Below are positions 49,933-59,655 of a DNA stretch of 60,000 nt, piece after piece. The notes under the pieces are model-generated. The model did not search any database. It saw only the letters and a program-made list of their open reading frames with translations, and was not told the DNA's origin. Origin of the DNA: Phoronis australis (lineage: Eukaryota; Phoronida; Phoronidae). Numbering within the stretch: position 1 is the first letter of the stretch; the number at the start of each line of letters is the position of its first letter. Position numbers and translations under genes: made by a program. Location of the stretch: assembly GCA_002633005.1 (NCBI GenBank), contig NMRA01000095.1, positions 437,881 to 497,880 on the forward strand, written 5' to 3'.

Positions 49933-50232
49933 TGCAGCTAGTTTAAGTTTAACACACAATCTGTAGTATCTGTAGTGCGTGTGCAAACTAGAAATTTTAC
50001 ATTGGTCCTGACTTTCATATGCTTTACTTTTAAAAGTAAAAAAAAAAAACAATGTAATGTTGATAGATAGTAAAGCATCGATTTTAGCGTTGCTTAAATG
50101 CTGGTGTCAGATTTTGTTTCGCTTTCTGTATTGTTGTGATAATTTGTCTGGTAGCACTTTGTCGTATCTTGTTTTTGCTAAGTGTGTGTGCCTCCTGTTA
50201 TTAAAAACCCCATTGTGTTTTTGTCGTTTCAG

Positions 50233-50375
50233 GCCACGACCTAAGCGAACATGTATTGTTGACGGTAAAAAGCTGAGGATCTCTGAGTACAAGAACATCG
50301 TGAAGCACAGACGACACGATGTCAGAAATGTATTGTATGGCGACCTAGGGAGCTCCTACGTCGAGGGTCTGTTAG
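50233..50375 (+). CDS. SoxD: SoxD coding exon 10: conserved post-HMG segment
   Basis: Residues 518-565 plus one base. [20 protein letters not shown] (519-538) is almost identical to the segment that follows the HMG box in Sox5/6/13 and carries the second nuclear localisation basic cluster; [12 protein letters not shown] follows. The rest ([16 protein letters not shown]) is diverged. Acceptor TCGTTTCAG ends at 50232; donor TTAG|GTAAAC at 50376, phase 1. Confidence 0.96.
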
Positions 50376-50649
50376 GTAAACACTACTAACTTCCTGTAGT
50401 CGGAACATTCTGGTTGGTAGTGTGCGGAAGTTGGTGGAAAGTTAAGTCTGGCAATGCATTGCATAGCGCAAGTTTCTTACAAAAAAAATCGGGATCTCAC
50501 AAGATAACGCGAAATCACGCATGTTTCTGGAGTTAATTGAGCTCACATTATCAAAATGAAATGATTGGTCGGTGAAGCTGGAATGTTGAATTGCGGGAGT
50601 AAGCTATAAGTCAAATGATGTTTCCATTCCACAAGTCAAGATTTGTTGC

Positions 50650-51070
50650 CATAAGTGTTCATGGTTCTTATAGTCTTGAAAAGCCTGTGAATTTAGAGTC
50701 TTAGCCTTGAATAGTCATTGAATTTAATTCTGATCTTGAAAAAGCCTCAAATTTCAACTTTTAGCCTTGCAAATATGTGAAAGGCCTTAATTAAAAGTAG
50801 AGTTTTGTATTTTGTTTGAAAATATTACCTTTTTTAAATAACATGATTAGCAGTATTTTATCTTGTATTGAATCCATTAAAGGGATTAGAATGTTTACTA
50901 TCAAGTTTGCCAATTTAATTTCCTCGTTTTAAATATTTTCCAGTTACAAAAGGGGAGGTTGGAGTTAATGCACACAAAGTTGAAAAAAATGGTCTTGAAT
51001 ATGCATTGAGTACACCTTGAACTACCCTGAAATCCTTGAAAAGTCGATGAATTTCTTGGTCAAAGTTTAG
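50650..51070 (+). repeat. Degenerate CTTGAA-rich repeat region
   Basis: In SoxD intron 10 the word CTTGAA(A)AG and GTGAATTT/TTGAATTT variants recur at irregular 25-45 bp spacing (for example near 50675, 50707, 50739, 50992 and 51033). It is probably an old tandem or transposon-derived repeat. No inverted ends seen. Confidence 0.4.
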
Positions 51071-51617
51071 TATGAACTATGGTGTTGTGCAGTCTGTCCG
51101 TAATATGTACACCTGATTCTTGGATGCTAAACACGCTTGCTTTGATTTGAATCCCTGTTGTTATTTGATTCACATGGTTGAAACATTTTGATCTTTGCTT
51201 AAAACTACTGCGGTCCAGAGAACGGGCACGATCACGTTGAACTTTATCTAGTTATTTCAAGGTTATGGGCGACAGTTTTCTGAATTTTTCACAAAATCTT
51301 GTGGACAGTTACTAGAAGTTGACCAGCAAAGACAACGAATTAAAAAGTAAAAAATGAATTAAAATAAAATGAAATAAAATAGGTATTGGTGTTGCCAATG
51401 TAGAATAAATTTCGTCTTACAAATGTAATGTTGCGCTTAAAAAAGTTTGGTAAAAGTACAAACATGTCATGCATTACCCTTGCACACAACAGAAATGAGG
51501 ACAGAAACAGAATTACATCAAAAAATATTTTCAAGTCTGACAAGTCAGTATAGCACTTTTTATTCAAAAATTAAAATTCTTTGCAAGGAGTAACCTGCAT
51601 CTTGTTAATATTTGCAG

Positions 51618-51799
51618 CTCAAAAAGGAGCCAGCCTCTTGTCACCAACGACCTCTGTTGAGCAAGCGTTATTCCCAGGCAGTTCGGTGTTTACTACGTCT
51701 GCCATGTCAATGGTACCATCGAGCAATCAAGATATCTCCGATGATTCGCACGACGAAGAAGCATCAATGGACACTACAGAGGTCGCCGCGACCGGTTAA
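51618..51799 (+). CDS. SoxD: SoxD terminal coding exon 11
   Basis: Acceptor ATATTTGCAG ends at 51617. Phase 1 in; stop TAA at 51797-51799. It encodes residues 566-625: a serine/threonine-rich part (SLLSPTTSVEQALFPGSSVF), then the acidic tail NQDISDDSHDEEASMDTTEV. Vertebrate SoxD proteins also end with an acidic, serine-containing tail. The frame was fixed by phase matching with exon 10; another frame is open here too but gives no such resemblance. Confidence 0.92.
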
Positions 51800-52635
51800 A
51801 AGCATACGGACAAACACAATCCTTTTGCTGTGTGTGGTCTAGTCATAGAGTTATTGTGTGATATGTATTTGGACGTTCGAGGTTATATTCTAGATGTGAT
51901 TTTTTACTAGTCATTTAAACTCAGTCACATGGTTATAGGTTTCTTGAGTGTGAAAGTTATCATGTACATCTATTTATTAACGAACGAGAATATAATTTTC
52001 TGACAAAAACTTATGATAGTAGCTCTTCCCTTTTGCTGTTGAGACATCAATAGTGACAAATGGTTATTCATAACTTACCCTAACGTTTTGTGGCATCTAA
52101 CCTAGCCATTCTCTTGCATTTAAATGAACAAGATCTGTTAAAAATATTGTGTAACTGCATTTAAGATAAACTATAGTGATTTTATACACGGGGTGTTTCA
52201 TATACAATACCAGTCTTCCTGCCTGGGCTTGCCTCCATGAACTAGGATATGTTCCGTGTCAATGTCAGATAATTTTTGTGCTTCAAACCGTCGTTCTTCC
52301 TCTTTACATGAGAAAGCAACTGTTCTTCCAGGACTTAACCTTGACAGCTTGGTCAGCAGCTTGTCATGGCATTCAGATATGATATTAAACATTTACTGAC
52401 TGTTCCTGGTTGACACTTAAGACGTATAGATATTAAACTGTAAATATGTGTTCACAAGGCATGACAAGTCACCTTTATGTGACACTAGATGTACATTATC
52501 GTTGGTAAACATTTTATTTCACAAGTGCATACAGTTACATACACTAGTGGTTGAGACCGTTGAAGATTTTGCGCGCGGATTGGGAGTTTGTACGACGGTG
52601 ACTGGCTGAGCACTTATGCAGGGTTTTAACCTGCC

Positions 52636-52677
52636 ACCTTTGCATGAGTCAGAGGTCATGACCCCTGTGTCAAAGGT
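52636..52677 (+). other. Hairpin / inverted AGGTCA half-sites in the 3' UTR
   Basis: ACCTTTG at 52636 pairs with CAAAGGT at 52671. Inside, AGGTCATGACCC forms a near-perfect palindrome of two AGGTCA half-sites with no spacer. In RNA this can fold as a stem; in DNA it looks like a nuclear-receptor-type inverted repeat. Confidence 0.4.
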
Positions 52678-54569
52678 TACTGATATGAACTTTTAGAACT
52701 AGGTCATTAATGTTGAGAAATGTAGGATTGTAGACAAAGTTATTAATATATGGTATATATATTGTTATTGGTATTGCCAAAATGTGACAGAACACCAAGA
52801 GAGTTGTTAATATATACATATGCATTATATATACAAGTAGATTCAGGACTAGAGACCTAGTGGTTCTTGCCAATTTGATCTCATTTGGTTTGACTTTCTT
52901 ATTTGTTGTTATAAAGGGGACAAATTTCAAAATGGCATACAGATGATTACTCAAACATAAAACTTGCACTTAATTGACAGGTCTTGTTTTAGTGACTTAG
53001 TATTAAAATTATGTTGGTATCTATTTTTAACTATGATAATGGAAATCATTAAAACTCATGTTTTTGATTTCGTATTGCATTGAAAGTTATATGCCTGAGC
53101 CACTGCCTTTAGACTATCAGATTCTCTGCCGTATGCATTTGTTTGTGTTTTGTGTATTACATAGTAAAAGATGTTCCACTATGACTCTCGGGTTGGGTCT
53201 TGTGAAATTATGATACAGAGTTGTGACGATGATTGTGATTATACCGTGATATTACGTGAGAATAATGTAACTAGTTATAATATGTTCAGCTTGATGATTT
53301 CTGTTGTGAGTTCACGTCACAGGTTTCTAACAGCAAAAATTTCGATTAGCACGTGATGTGCAAGGCAGGATTTCACAGGGTTGTAAACGCCGGTTCATTC
53401 TTTGTGATGAAATTGTAGTGCTGTTTTATTGTTAGTTTGTTTCTTATATCTGTGTTGGGAAACACGGGCTTCACAAACTTGTTCTAATGTGCCGTTGGTA
53501 GTGCTAGCCTAGCCAGAGTGTTTAAACATTAAAACCATTATTTTTATTCAGAGCAAATGTGCAGTGACGCTCACCTTTATGGAGCAAACCTAATTAACCA
53601 AATTGCCCTTTTTCAATTTCCACGGTTTCCTAATAGTATTGTAAATGGTTGGAATATTTCATAGTAATGTCTGGTGGTAGCTATTGTGCTGAAGCATTTA
53701 GGTGGCGCTACACGTCTTATGGAAAAAGAACTGAATAAAATGCTACTCGTCTGTAATGCTCTGTCCTAAATTGCGGAGTTATTACCGTACCAATTTGTTA
53801 GCATTAGGTACACGTCACATCACGAAGATGTCTGTAGTGAAACTGTCAGCAATTAAAGGGTTCTTTCATTCTCACTTGCTGCCTGTGCTAGTCAACAACA
53901 TAAAGTGTGTCTCAAGCCTGTCCATCTAATGATAGGAATGGATTGCCATGATTTAACACACTGGCAAGTGGAAGTGATTGTAAAAAACAGGTATTGGCAG
54001 GCTTAGCAACTCTTCCAAAATTAGCATTTTCTATATCAGTTGTAGGTGATATTTCGATTCCCTTTAATGGTGGAAACCAAGTGCCAGCATGGCGTCAGTG
54101 ATAAGTTGAGTAGCCTGTGAGAACAAGAGACTCAGGTGGCAACGTGACTATTGGACAAGAAGGCAATTTAATTTTTGTTTACAATTGTTCGTGTCTAATG
54201 TTGTGCGCTGTAAAAGGGTCTTCTCACGAAGACAAAATTGTTACCCTGAACCACCCACTGCGGAGAAAAAATCTTTGCACAGCCAGGTGACGTTAAATAA
54301 CACTGGTCACATGTGATCAGCCTTCATTACTTACTAGAAGTCTCCATTAATTCAATTATTTCTCGATGTTCATGTTCGTAGGAAGTAAGTGCCCTTTGAA
54401 GACATTTTGGCAATAGTTACTTATTGGGATCCTGCATTTTGACATAACCAGTTTGATGCCTGTTATTCAGTGGAGAAAACTGGTTCTCTGCAATGGGCTT
54501 GCTGACAGTGTAGTACCCTGAGAATTGTAACCATCTGTATGCAGCCAGAGAAACCTGCATTTTAGACAC

Positions 54570-54623
54570 GTGTTCAGACTACGCTATGTGTTCAGACTAC
54601 GCTATGTGTTCCGACTACGTTAT
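54570..54623 (+). repeat. Tandem repeat, 3 copies of an 18-bp unit
   Basis: Two identical units GTGTTCAGACTACGCTAT and a third with two changes, 24 bp before the AATAAA at 54647 in the proposed SoxD 3' UTR. Confidence 0.95.
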
Positions 54624-55045
54624 CAATGTCGCAGTGCCAGAGATGAAATAAAATGCCCAATACAACAAATTTTTTGTCTCTTCGTTGGTGAATAGTAGTC
54701 ATACATACAGGTTTAACATTTTCACATTTCTGCACAAATTATTGTCTTGTTGATGTGATCATAAAGTGAAGAGACTCTCTGTGAAACCCGATGTTTGTGA
54801 ATGCTTAGTGATATACAACACATGTTGTCGACATTTTATGAATGAATTTGTCATTGTTGGTTTTTTCATAGTATCGGTTAATTTTTACAGATATAGAATG
54901 GGAACGTTGTAGTGTATATTGTTTACTGTACAGATTGTGGTGTATATTGACTGGATGCTCAAATATGTGTTGATTCTCATTAATTTAAGTCCGTGTTACA
55001 AGCTGTCTATGTATAAAGGCTAATAATTTAGTAGATGATTTTCTC

Positions 55046-55051
55046 AATAAA
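55046..55051 (+). terminator. SoxD: Probable SoxD poly(A) signal
   Basis: AATAAA, followed by a CA dinucleotide at 55069-55070 and a GT/T-rich downstream element. This is the usual arrangement for cleavage 15-25 bases downstream. AATAAA at 53734 and 54647 are possible earlier sites with weaker downstream context. Confidence 0.55.
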
Positions 55052-55075
55052 GACTACAGTTTGTTTACAATTCTG

Positions 55076-56202
55076 AGTTGTTTTATTCCATTGAAATGAA
55101 AGTATTGTCATAACCTCTAAAGAAATAATTTGTAAAACTTTAATTAAAACCTCTGCATTGCTGGAGTTCTTAATTAACGGGTAACGTAAATTATTAACAC
55201 AAATAGTCGGTCTCATCTCTCACCACAGACTATAGTTTGTGCATGAATAACTTTTTTTACCAATCTGATGAAAGTATTGAATATGAAAACAATGTTCCAT
55301 GTTTCGAATCGGGGCTTGGAATTTTCCTCTTTTAGAGAATTTCCTCTTTGGCTTTGATTTCCAGTTTCGTCTTTTTTGGTCTCTTTTTATCCTTATTTCG
55401 ACTTTGTTCATGCAAAAATGTTTATTTCAGTTCAATTTTACACAACAAAAATATCTCCATCACACAAGCCTAGTCTTTTTTTGGAATGACATGTCACCTG
55501 GAAGATTTTCTTTTTTTCGCCATTGGTCTTTCCAAGCCCTGTTGAACAAAATATGTGCTTCTTACCAATCTCAGAGTAGTAACAAAATTATTTTAAATTC
55601 TACTTTAATTTGTAGATAAAAGTATGTCCCCACAAATGTATTAATTCACCCAAGATTCTTCATGATGCTGTAGACTGTGGTCTTTATGTGTCCACTTCAA
55701 GTCATCAAACACAGGTTTTGGGCAACGAAATAGTATAATGGTAAGGTATACACATATATCCATTCAGAAGTAAAAATTCGATACTGGGTTTATCTTAAAT
55801 AGAAAAATGGTGTATTTTGTACATTGGCATGTGGCCAAGTCTGCCGGATAAGACTGGGTTTCCAGTGTTTCACCCGTTTTAAAAACTGGTGAATGCGCAA
55901 TGGTGTGCAAACCCCATAAGGGTGAGATACAAAGGCTTACAAACAGCGTATTTAATTTTGTCGCTTTCTTGAGGTCATGACTGTTGTCTCCGCGACTCTG
56001 AAGCCATGCAATGGCCCAAAGCACACCAGCAACAGATATACATATATTGGCCTTGGTACAAGCTGTGTACGATAACCTTCTTCCAAATCTGTTTAACTTT
56101 GTTATGAATTATACAATAATAAGCACGATGTTTTATAAAATACAGTTTTACAAGAGCTTTGGTGAATTCTGGTGTCATGGTTAAATTTGGTACAAAATTA
56201 AA
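55076..56202. other. Intergenic spacer between SoxD and Fgop2
   Basis: About 1.1 kb with no exon. A 25-bp near-perfect palindrome (TTCACCCGTTTT / AAAACTGGTGAA halves) lies at 55869-55893 within an otherwise unremarkable AT-rich sequence. Confidence 0.5.
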
Positions 56203-56427
56203 CCCCGCCCCCTTCGTGTAATACAGTCCTTGTGCGGATGAGAGTTGAGTGAAGCGCTATCTATCGGAAACTAGTGATATAGAAAAGAAACACAATTTAG
56301 CGAAATTTTGTCCCTATCCTGGCAAAGCGGAAGTTCAAGTAAAAGAGCTTCGTGTCGCTGTCAAACAGCTTCCAAATTGAAACACAACACCTGACTTTTT
56401 GCTGTCGGTGGTGCAGTGAAAAACAAG
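56203..56427 (+). promoter_or_regulatory. Probable Fgop2 promoter and noncoding first exon
   Basis: GC box CCCCGCCCCC at 56203-56212, an ETS-type CGGAAGT at 56328-56334, no TATA box, and a strong donor AAACAAG|GTATGT at 56428. The first Fgop2 coding exon starts with an acceptor two bases before its ATG, so a noncoding first exon is required, and this is the best candidate. A housekeeping-type, TATA-less promoter fits the broad role of the gene. The transcription start is not determined; the position is inferred. Confidence 0.5.
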
Positions 56428-56579
56428 GTATGTGAAATTTGATGTTTAAACCGTTAATACAGTGCAGTGTAACTCAGACTTAAGTCGACTGTCTCGAGCA
56501 AAATGCACTCTGATTGCAAGTGTAAGTCAAGAAAGTCAAGTAAGTCGACCTTGTCCTAACTCATAACATTTAATGGTGA

Positions 56580-56705
56580 ATCAAACTAGGGATCCAAACC
56601 ATTAGCTAAGAAGCAGTTGCCCATAGGCAGGAATACGGACACAGTCACAAAGTCATATGTTGCAGCACAAGACAAGCACTAGTATGACAGTTCAACACAC
56701 TATGA
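56580..56705 (-). repeat. tRNA-like repeat family, copy 3 (most diverged)
   Basis: Minus-strand reading gives CTGCTTCTTAGCTAATGG (A-box-like) and further on GTTTGATTCA (weak B-box-like). The plus-strand words AAGAAGCAGT and CAAAGTCATATGTTGCA match copy 2 (AAGAAGCAGT, CAAAGGTCATGTGTCGCA) in the same order. It is a decayed relative of copies 1 and 2. Confidence 0.35.
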
Positions 56706-56752
56706 GACAATGCTGCTAGTACTGTCACGCAGACCCTGTATACAGTCAAGTG

Positions 56753-57554
56753 ACCTAATTATCGGACGTTTTGGCACATTTTGCATTATATTTAATTGAA
56801 AATACTACGGATTGTTGTAAATTTTTTGCTGAAATAAAGATTTACCTTCACGGAATTGTTCTGTTACTATATCTTGTCACTGAAAGCCACATTTATGTTC
56901 CGACTGATCTTCAAAAAGCACAACAACCAAACCTTCGGAGAACCTAAATATCGGACACCATGTTTCTCCATACGCCACACCGCGGAAAACTGACTAACCA
57001 TGTAATGGCCGCGGGCACCTTGTCGCCAAATTTCAGCTCGAGTGTTTTGACATATATGCTGCTAGAACCCAGGTCCATTCGCAACAAAATTATCCATAAA
57101 ATGAAATCTGATGACGGCGCCAAGTCGTTTCGATGAATTAGTGCAGACGACTAAAGCACGTGCAAACTCACTGCAGTTTTTAGTATCACTTAGGCTTCTT
57201 GATATGACACCCGCACGTGCGCGGTCGGGGTTTGACTTGAGTTTAAAAACAAACGAAAAAATGGAACAGTGACATATTGTCAGTTCAATGAGATAGTGTC
57301 ATTGTAGAAAAAGATTTTATTTGCAACTTTTATAACCGATTTATGCGATCGTCCATTTTAGGCTGACTTGGGGGTCTAAATTGCTCCCTCTCTCGGTGAA
57401 ATCAAAACGAGGCAACGCTGTAAAAAAACGAGACGGTGCCGGACATTGAATGCATTACAACGGAACAAAAATTGGTGTCATTTAATTCTCAGATTATGCT
57501 TCAAGTAAGATTCTATGAAATGTCCGATATTTAGGTTCCGTCCGATAATTAGGT
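56753..57554. mobile_element. 802-bp DNA transposon-like element with nested inverted repeats
   Basis: ACCTAATTATCGGACG at 56753-56768 is the exact reverse complement of CGTCCGATAATTAGGT at 57539-57554. A related second pair, ACCTAAATATCGGAC (56942-56956) and its exact reverse complement (57522-57536), lies inside. So the right end holds both words side by side and the left end holds them 189 bp apart. No transposase frame is present. Target duplication is unclear. Non-autonomous DNA element of unknown superfamily, in Fgop2 intron 1. Confidence 0.7.
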
Positions 57555-57739
57555 ACACTATGTGTACACAGAAATCTTTTTGGCAAATTATGCCTCACAC
57601 TGATTAAACCATCAACAGTCATGTTTAAAGTAACTTTTCCGATCATAGAAGAACACCTTAGGAGGTGGTCGGTGTCTTTTTTGAAAGTCCTTCGAACTCT
57701 ATCAAAAACATCAGTATTGTAGAAAAATACACATTCGAG

Positions 57740-57885
57740 CTACGGGTATCGAACCCAGCATGTGAGCTGAGTGTCCAAACTGTCCAGCCAAATTGAAATT
57801 GCCGCTTGGCAAGCAATTCAGAGAGGCTTTATATGACTATGTTACACCCAGAGGTCCTGTGTTACAACACTTCAGTTTTCTCTCC
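57740..57885 (-). repeat. tRNA-like (SINE-like) repeat, copy 1
   Basis: On the minus strand, TGGCTGGACAG (57780-57790) resembles a tRNA A box and GGTTCGATACC (57745-57755) is an excellent B box. They are about 25 bp apart, slightly short for a tRNA. The upstream part (plus strand AATTCAGAGAGGC, then CCTGTGTTACAACAC) is shared in order with copy 2. It is probably a polymerase III-derived SINE or a composite holding one. It is not an intact tRNA. Confidence 0.5.
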
Positions 57886-58059
57886 CTTCTGTGGATTACT
57901 TGTGTCACCTGGCCCTTAGGTCGGCCTCGTCTCTTGTCTGGCAGTTGGCACTCCCAGGCTGGGAGCTTGACCCCGACCACTCCAAGAGGAGTACTGACAT
58001 CTCATGTGGTTGTGGATTCTACCTTTGTTGGGTGCCAATGTAGAAAATTCCACTTGTCA

Positions 58060-58190
58060 AGTGTAGGTATCAAATCGCGGCCATAGGCGTGAGAGTCAAG
58101 CTTCTAAATCATTCAGCCAAGAAGCAGTTTAGAGAGCGTCGTTATACGACTCTACGTCACACTCAAAGGTCATGTGTCGCAACGGTATTG
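58060..58190 (-). repeat. tRNA-like (SINE-like) repeat, copy 2
   Basis: On the minus strand, TTGGCTGAATGATTTAGAAG matches a tRNA A box and D loop, followed by CTTGACTCTCACGCC and GATTTGATACC (58066-58076, a decayed B box). The plus-strand words TTTAGAGAGCG, GTTATACGACT and CATGTGTCGCAAC parallel copy 1. The tRNA head is better preserved here than in copy 1, the B box worse. Confidence 0.5.
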
Positions 58191-58388
58191 CTAGTGTCTT
58201 ACTTCTGAGACGTATTAGTTTGGAGTCAGTTCACAGATAATTCGTTATGAAAAAAATAAAAAAATTTCACGTGACTGCTATATTGTGTACTAAATTTTCG
58301 CTCATAAATTTAACACTAGATTCTATTTCTCCACCATGTTGTGTCCTACATTGTAGAGTCTATACCTTGCAATATATTTGCCTCACTT

Positions 58389-58658
58389 CAGAGGCGGATC
58401 TACAGGACGGTGTGGTTCAGGGGGTTCAAACCCCCCTTCAGGACAGGATGAAAAACAAAATTTGAAAAAAATTTCACCAGAAAAATGAAATCGGCCACTA
58501 AAAACCACAAAAAATCTTCCACGGTAGGGGGTTTCCCCACAAAAAATCTTCCACGGGAGGTGGGAAACCCCCTCCCGACCTTCCTTCCGCTCGACGCTAC
58601 ACGCCTCGTATTCACTTGAATCCTAAACCCCCTTACCAAAAATGTAGATCTGCCACTG
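58389..58658. mobile_element. 270-bp MITE with GGCGGATCTAC ends and CACTT duplication
   Basis: Left end CAGAGGCGGATCTACA; right end reversed CAGTGGCAGATCTACA: 14 of 16 match. CACTT at 58384-58388 and 58659-58663 flank it as a perfect 5-bp direct repeat. The CAG...GGCGGATCTA ends resemble those of some hAT elements, which usually make 8-bp duplications, so the class is uncertain. Inside, AAAAAATCTTCCACGG is repeated at about 58507 and 58541. No coding capacity. It lies 50 bp upstream of the Fgop2 coding-exon acceptor. Confidence 0.75.
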
Positions 58659-58709
58659 CACTTCTGCTCTTTGACCTACTTCATTTGTGCCCTTTGACCT
58701 GTTCCAGCT

Positions 58710-58841
58710 ATGTGCAGCATTGAGAAGCTCCTGTCTGATGCTAGAATGTTGGTGGGTAAATTACGAGACCACGACAATTCAGCCGATCAGCTCATCAATC
58801 AGTCGCAGTCTCTGCAGAAAAAAATAGATGCAATGAAGGAG
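58710..58841 (+). CDS. Fgop2: Fgop2 (FGFR1OP2/SIKE family) coding exon 1
   Basis: Acceptor CTGTTCCAG ends at 58707 and the ATG is two bases further. It encodes residues 1-44: MCSIEKLLSDARMLVGKLRD and HDNSADQLINQSQSLQKKID. The family start in vertebrates is a similar IEKALxDAK...LVxRLRDHDxAAExLI. Proteins of this family are coiled-coil members of the STRIPAK complex (striatin, PP2A and GCKIII kinases). SIKE pairs with SLMAP there and was first known as a suppressor of IKK-epsilon. The donor GAG|GTTGGT at 58842 is weak but gives the phase 0 needed to join the next exon. Confidence 0.93.
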
Positions 58842-59412
58842 GTTGGTGACACCTCATACTGCTTGTGTGAGAAATGACTACTGTGGTATTCGTGTTTTAG
58901 TGTTGGGGTCATTTGCTCAGGAAAGTAAAGTGTTAATTGCTCACTTTGGAAGTTTGTAACTGTAATTGTATTTAAAAATACTAAAAGTTTATAACAATGA
59001 TGTAGTCATTGTTTTGAAAACCACACACCATTAAATGAAAGCAATTTGTCTTTTTAGAGTGTTTATATGATTCATCCACACTCTTCAACCAGCGTAATGA
59101 AGGACTCCATAGTGTTTAGATGTATTTGCCGGTATTCCAATGTTATACATAGTTTCTGTCCCGTCAGCAAATATATGTGTTACACCCAATTGCTGTTTTA
59201 TTACCAACGCAACAGTTGGCGATGAGGATAAAGCTCAACATTTTCACGTGCCTGTAATGTCAACATTTTGGCCACCCTGTCTGGATAATCCGTATATAAA
59301 GGTTGAACAGTTCCTTGAAATGCTAGATTACTTTGTGTCAAGTTGTATTACATTGATTGTGTTGTAATTACGTTAAATATATCAATTCATCACTTTTACA
59401 TGATTGTTGTAG

Positions 59413-59655
59413 TACGAAGAAGATCTGAATCAGCTGAACGAGATCGCTCGCCACCGTCCCCGTGCCACACTTGTGCTGGGCATTGCTCAAGAGAACAGGC
59501 AAATCCGCGAACTCCAACAGGAGAACAGAGAGCTTCGTGTCTGTCTACACGAACACCAGGCGGCATTGGAGTTGATTATGAATAAATACCGTGAACAAGT
59601 TTTGCGCTTTATACTCAATAAGAAAGAACCGACAGAGCCAATGCACAACTCAGAG
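59413..59655 (+). CDS. Fgop2: Fgop2 coding exon 2 (gene continues past the window)
   Basis: Acceptor GATTGTTGTAG ends at 59412; donor GAG|GTAGAA at 59656, phase 0 in and out. It encodes residues 45-125: YEEDLNQLNEIARHRPRATL, then LGIAQENRQIRELQQENREL, then HQAALELIMNKYREQVLRF. ARHRPR, QENRQIRELQQEN and ALELIMxKYREQ are hallmarks of the FGFR1OP2/SIKE family. The whole exon is predicted coiled coil. The family is usually about 200-250 residues long, so roughly half is seen; the rest must lie beyond position 60000. Confidence 0.96.

Larger units (their letters stand above)
51800..55075 (+). other. SoxD: SoxD 3' UTR (inferred, about 3.3 kb)
   Basis: AT-rich sequence without exons after the stop codon. 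AATAAA signals lie at 53734, 54647 and 55046. The last is followed after about 25 bases by a GT/T-rich element (GAGTTGTTTTATT), the best-formed cleavage context. A Pumilio-type TGTAAATA lies at 52439-52446. A hairpin at 52636-52677 and an 18-bp triplicate at 54570 are listed separately. Earlier signals could give shorter transcripts. Confidence 0.5.

Noticed and set aside
51612-51842. Second open frame over SoxD exon 11 (LKKEPASCHQ), with a sumoylation-like LKKE
   Set aside because: It does not match the phase of exon 10 and lacks the acidic tail typical of SoxD. The other frame satisfies both.
57740-57800. Functional tRNA gene on the minus strand
   Set aside because: The A-to-B box spacing is too short and no acceptor stem pairs. 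It is a repeat-derived tRNA-like head.
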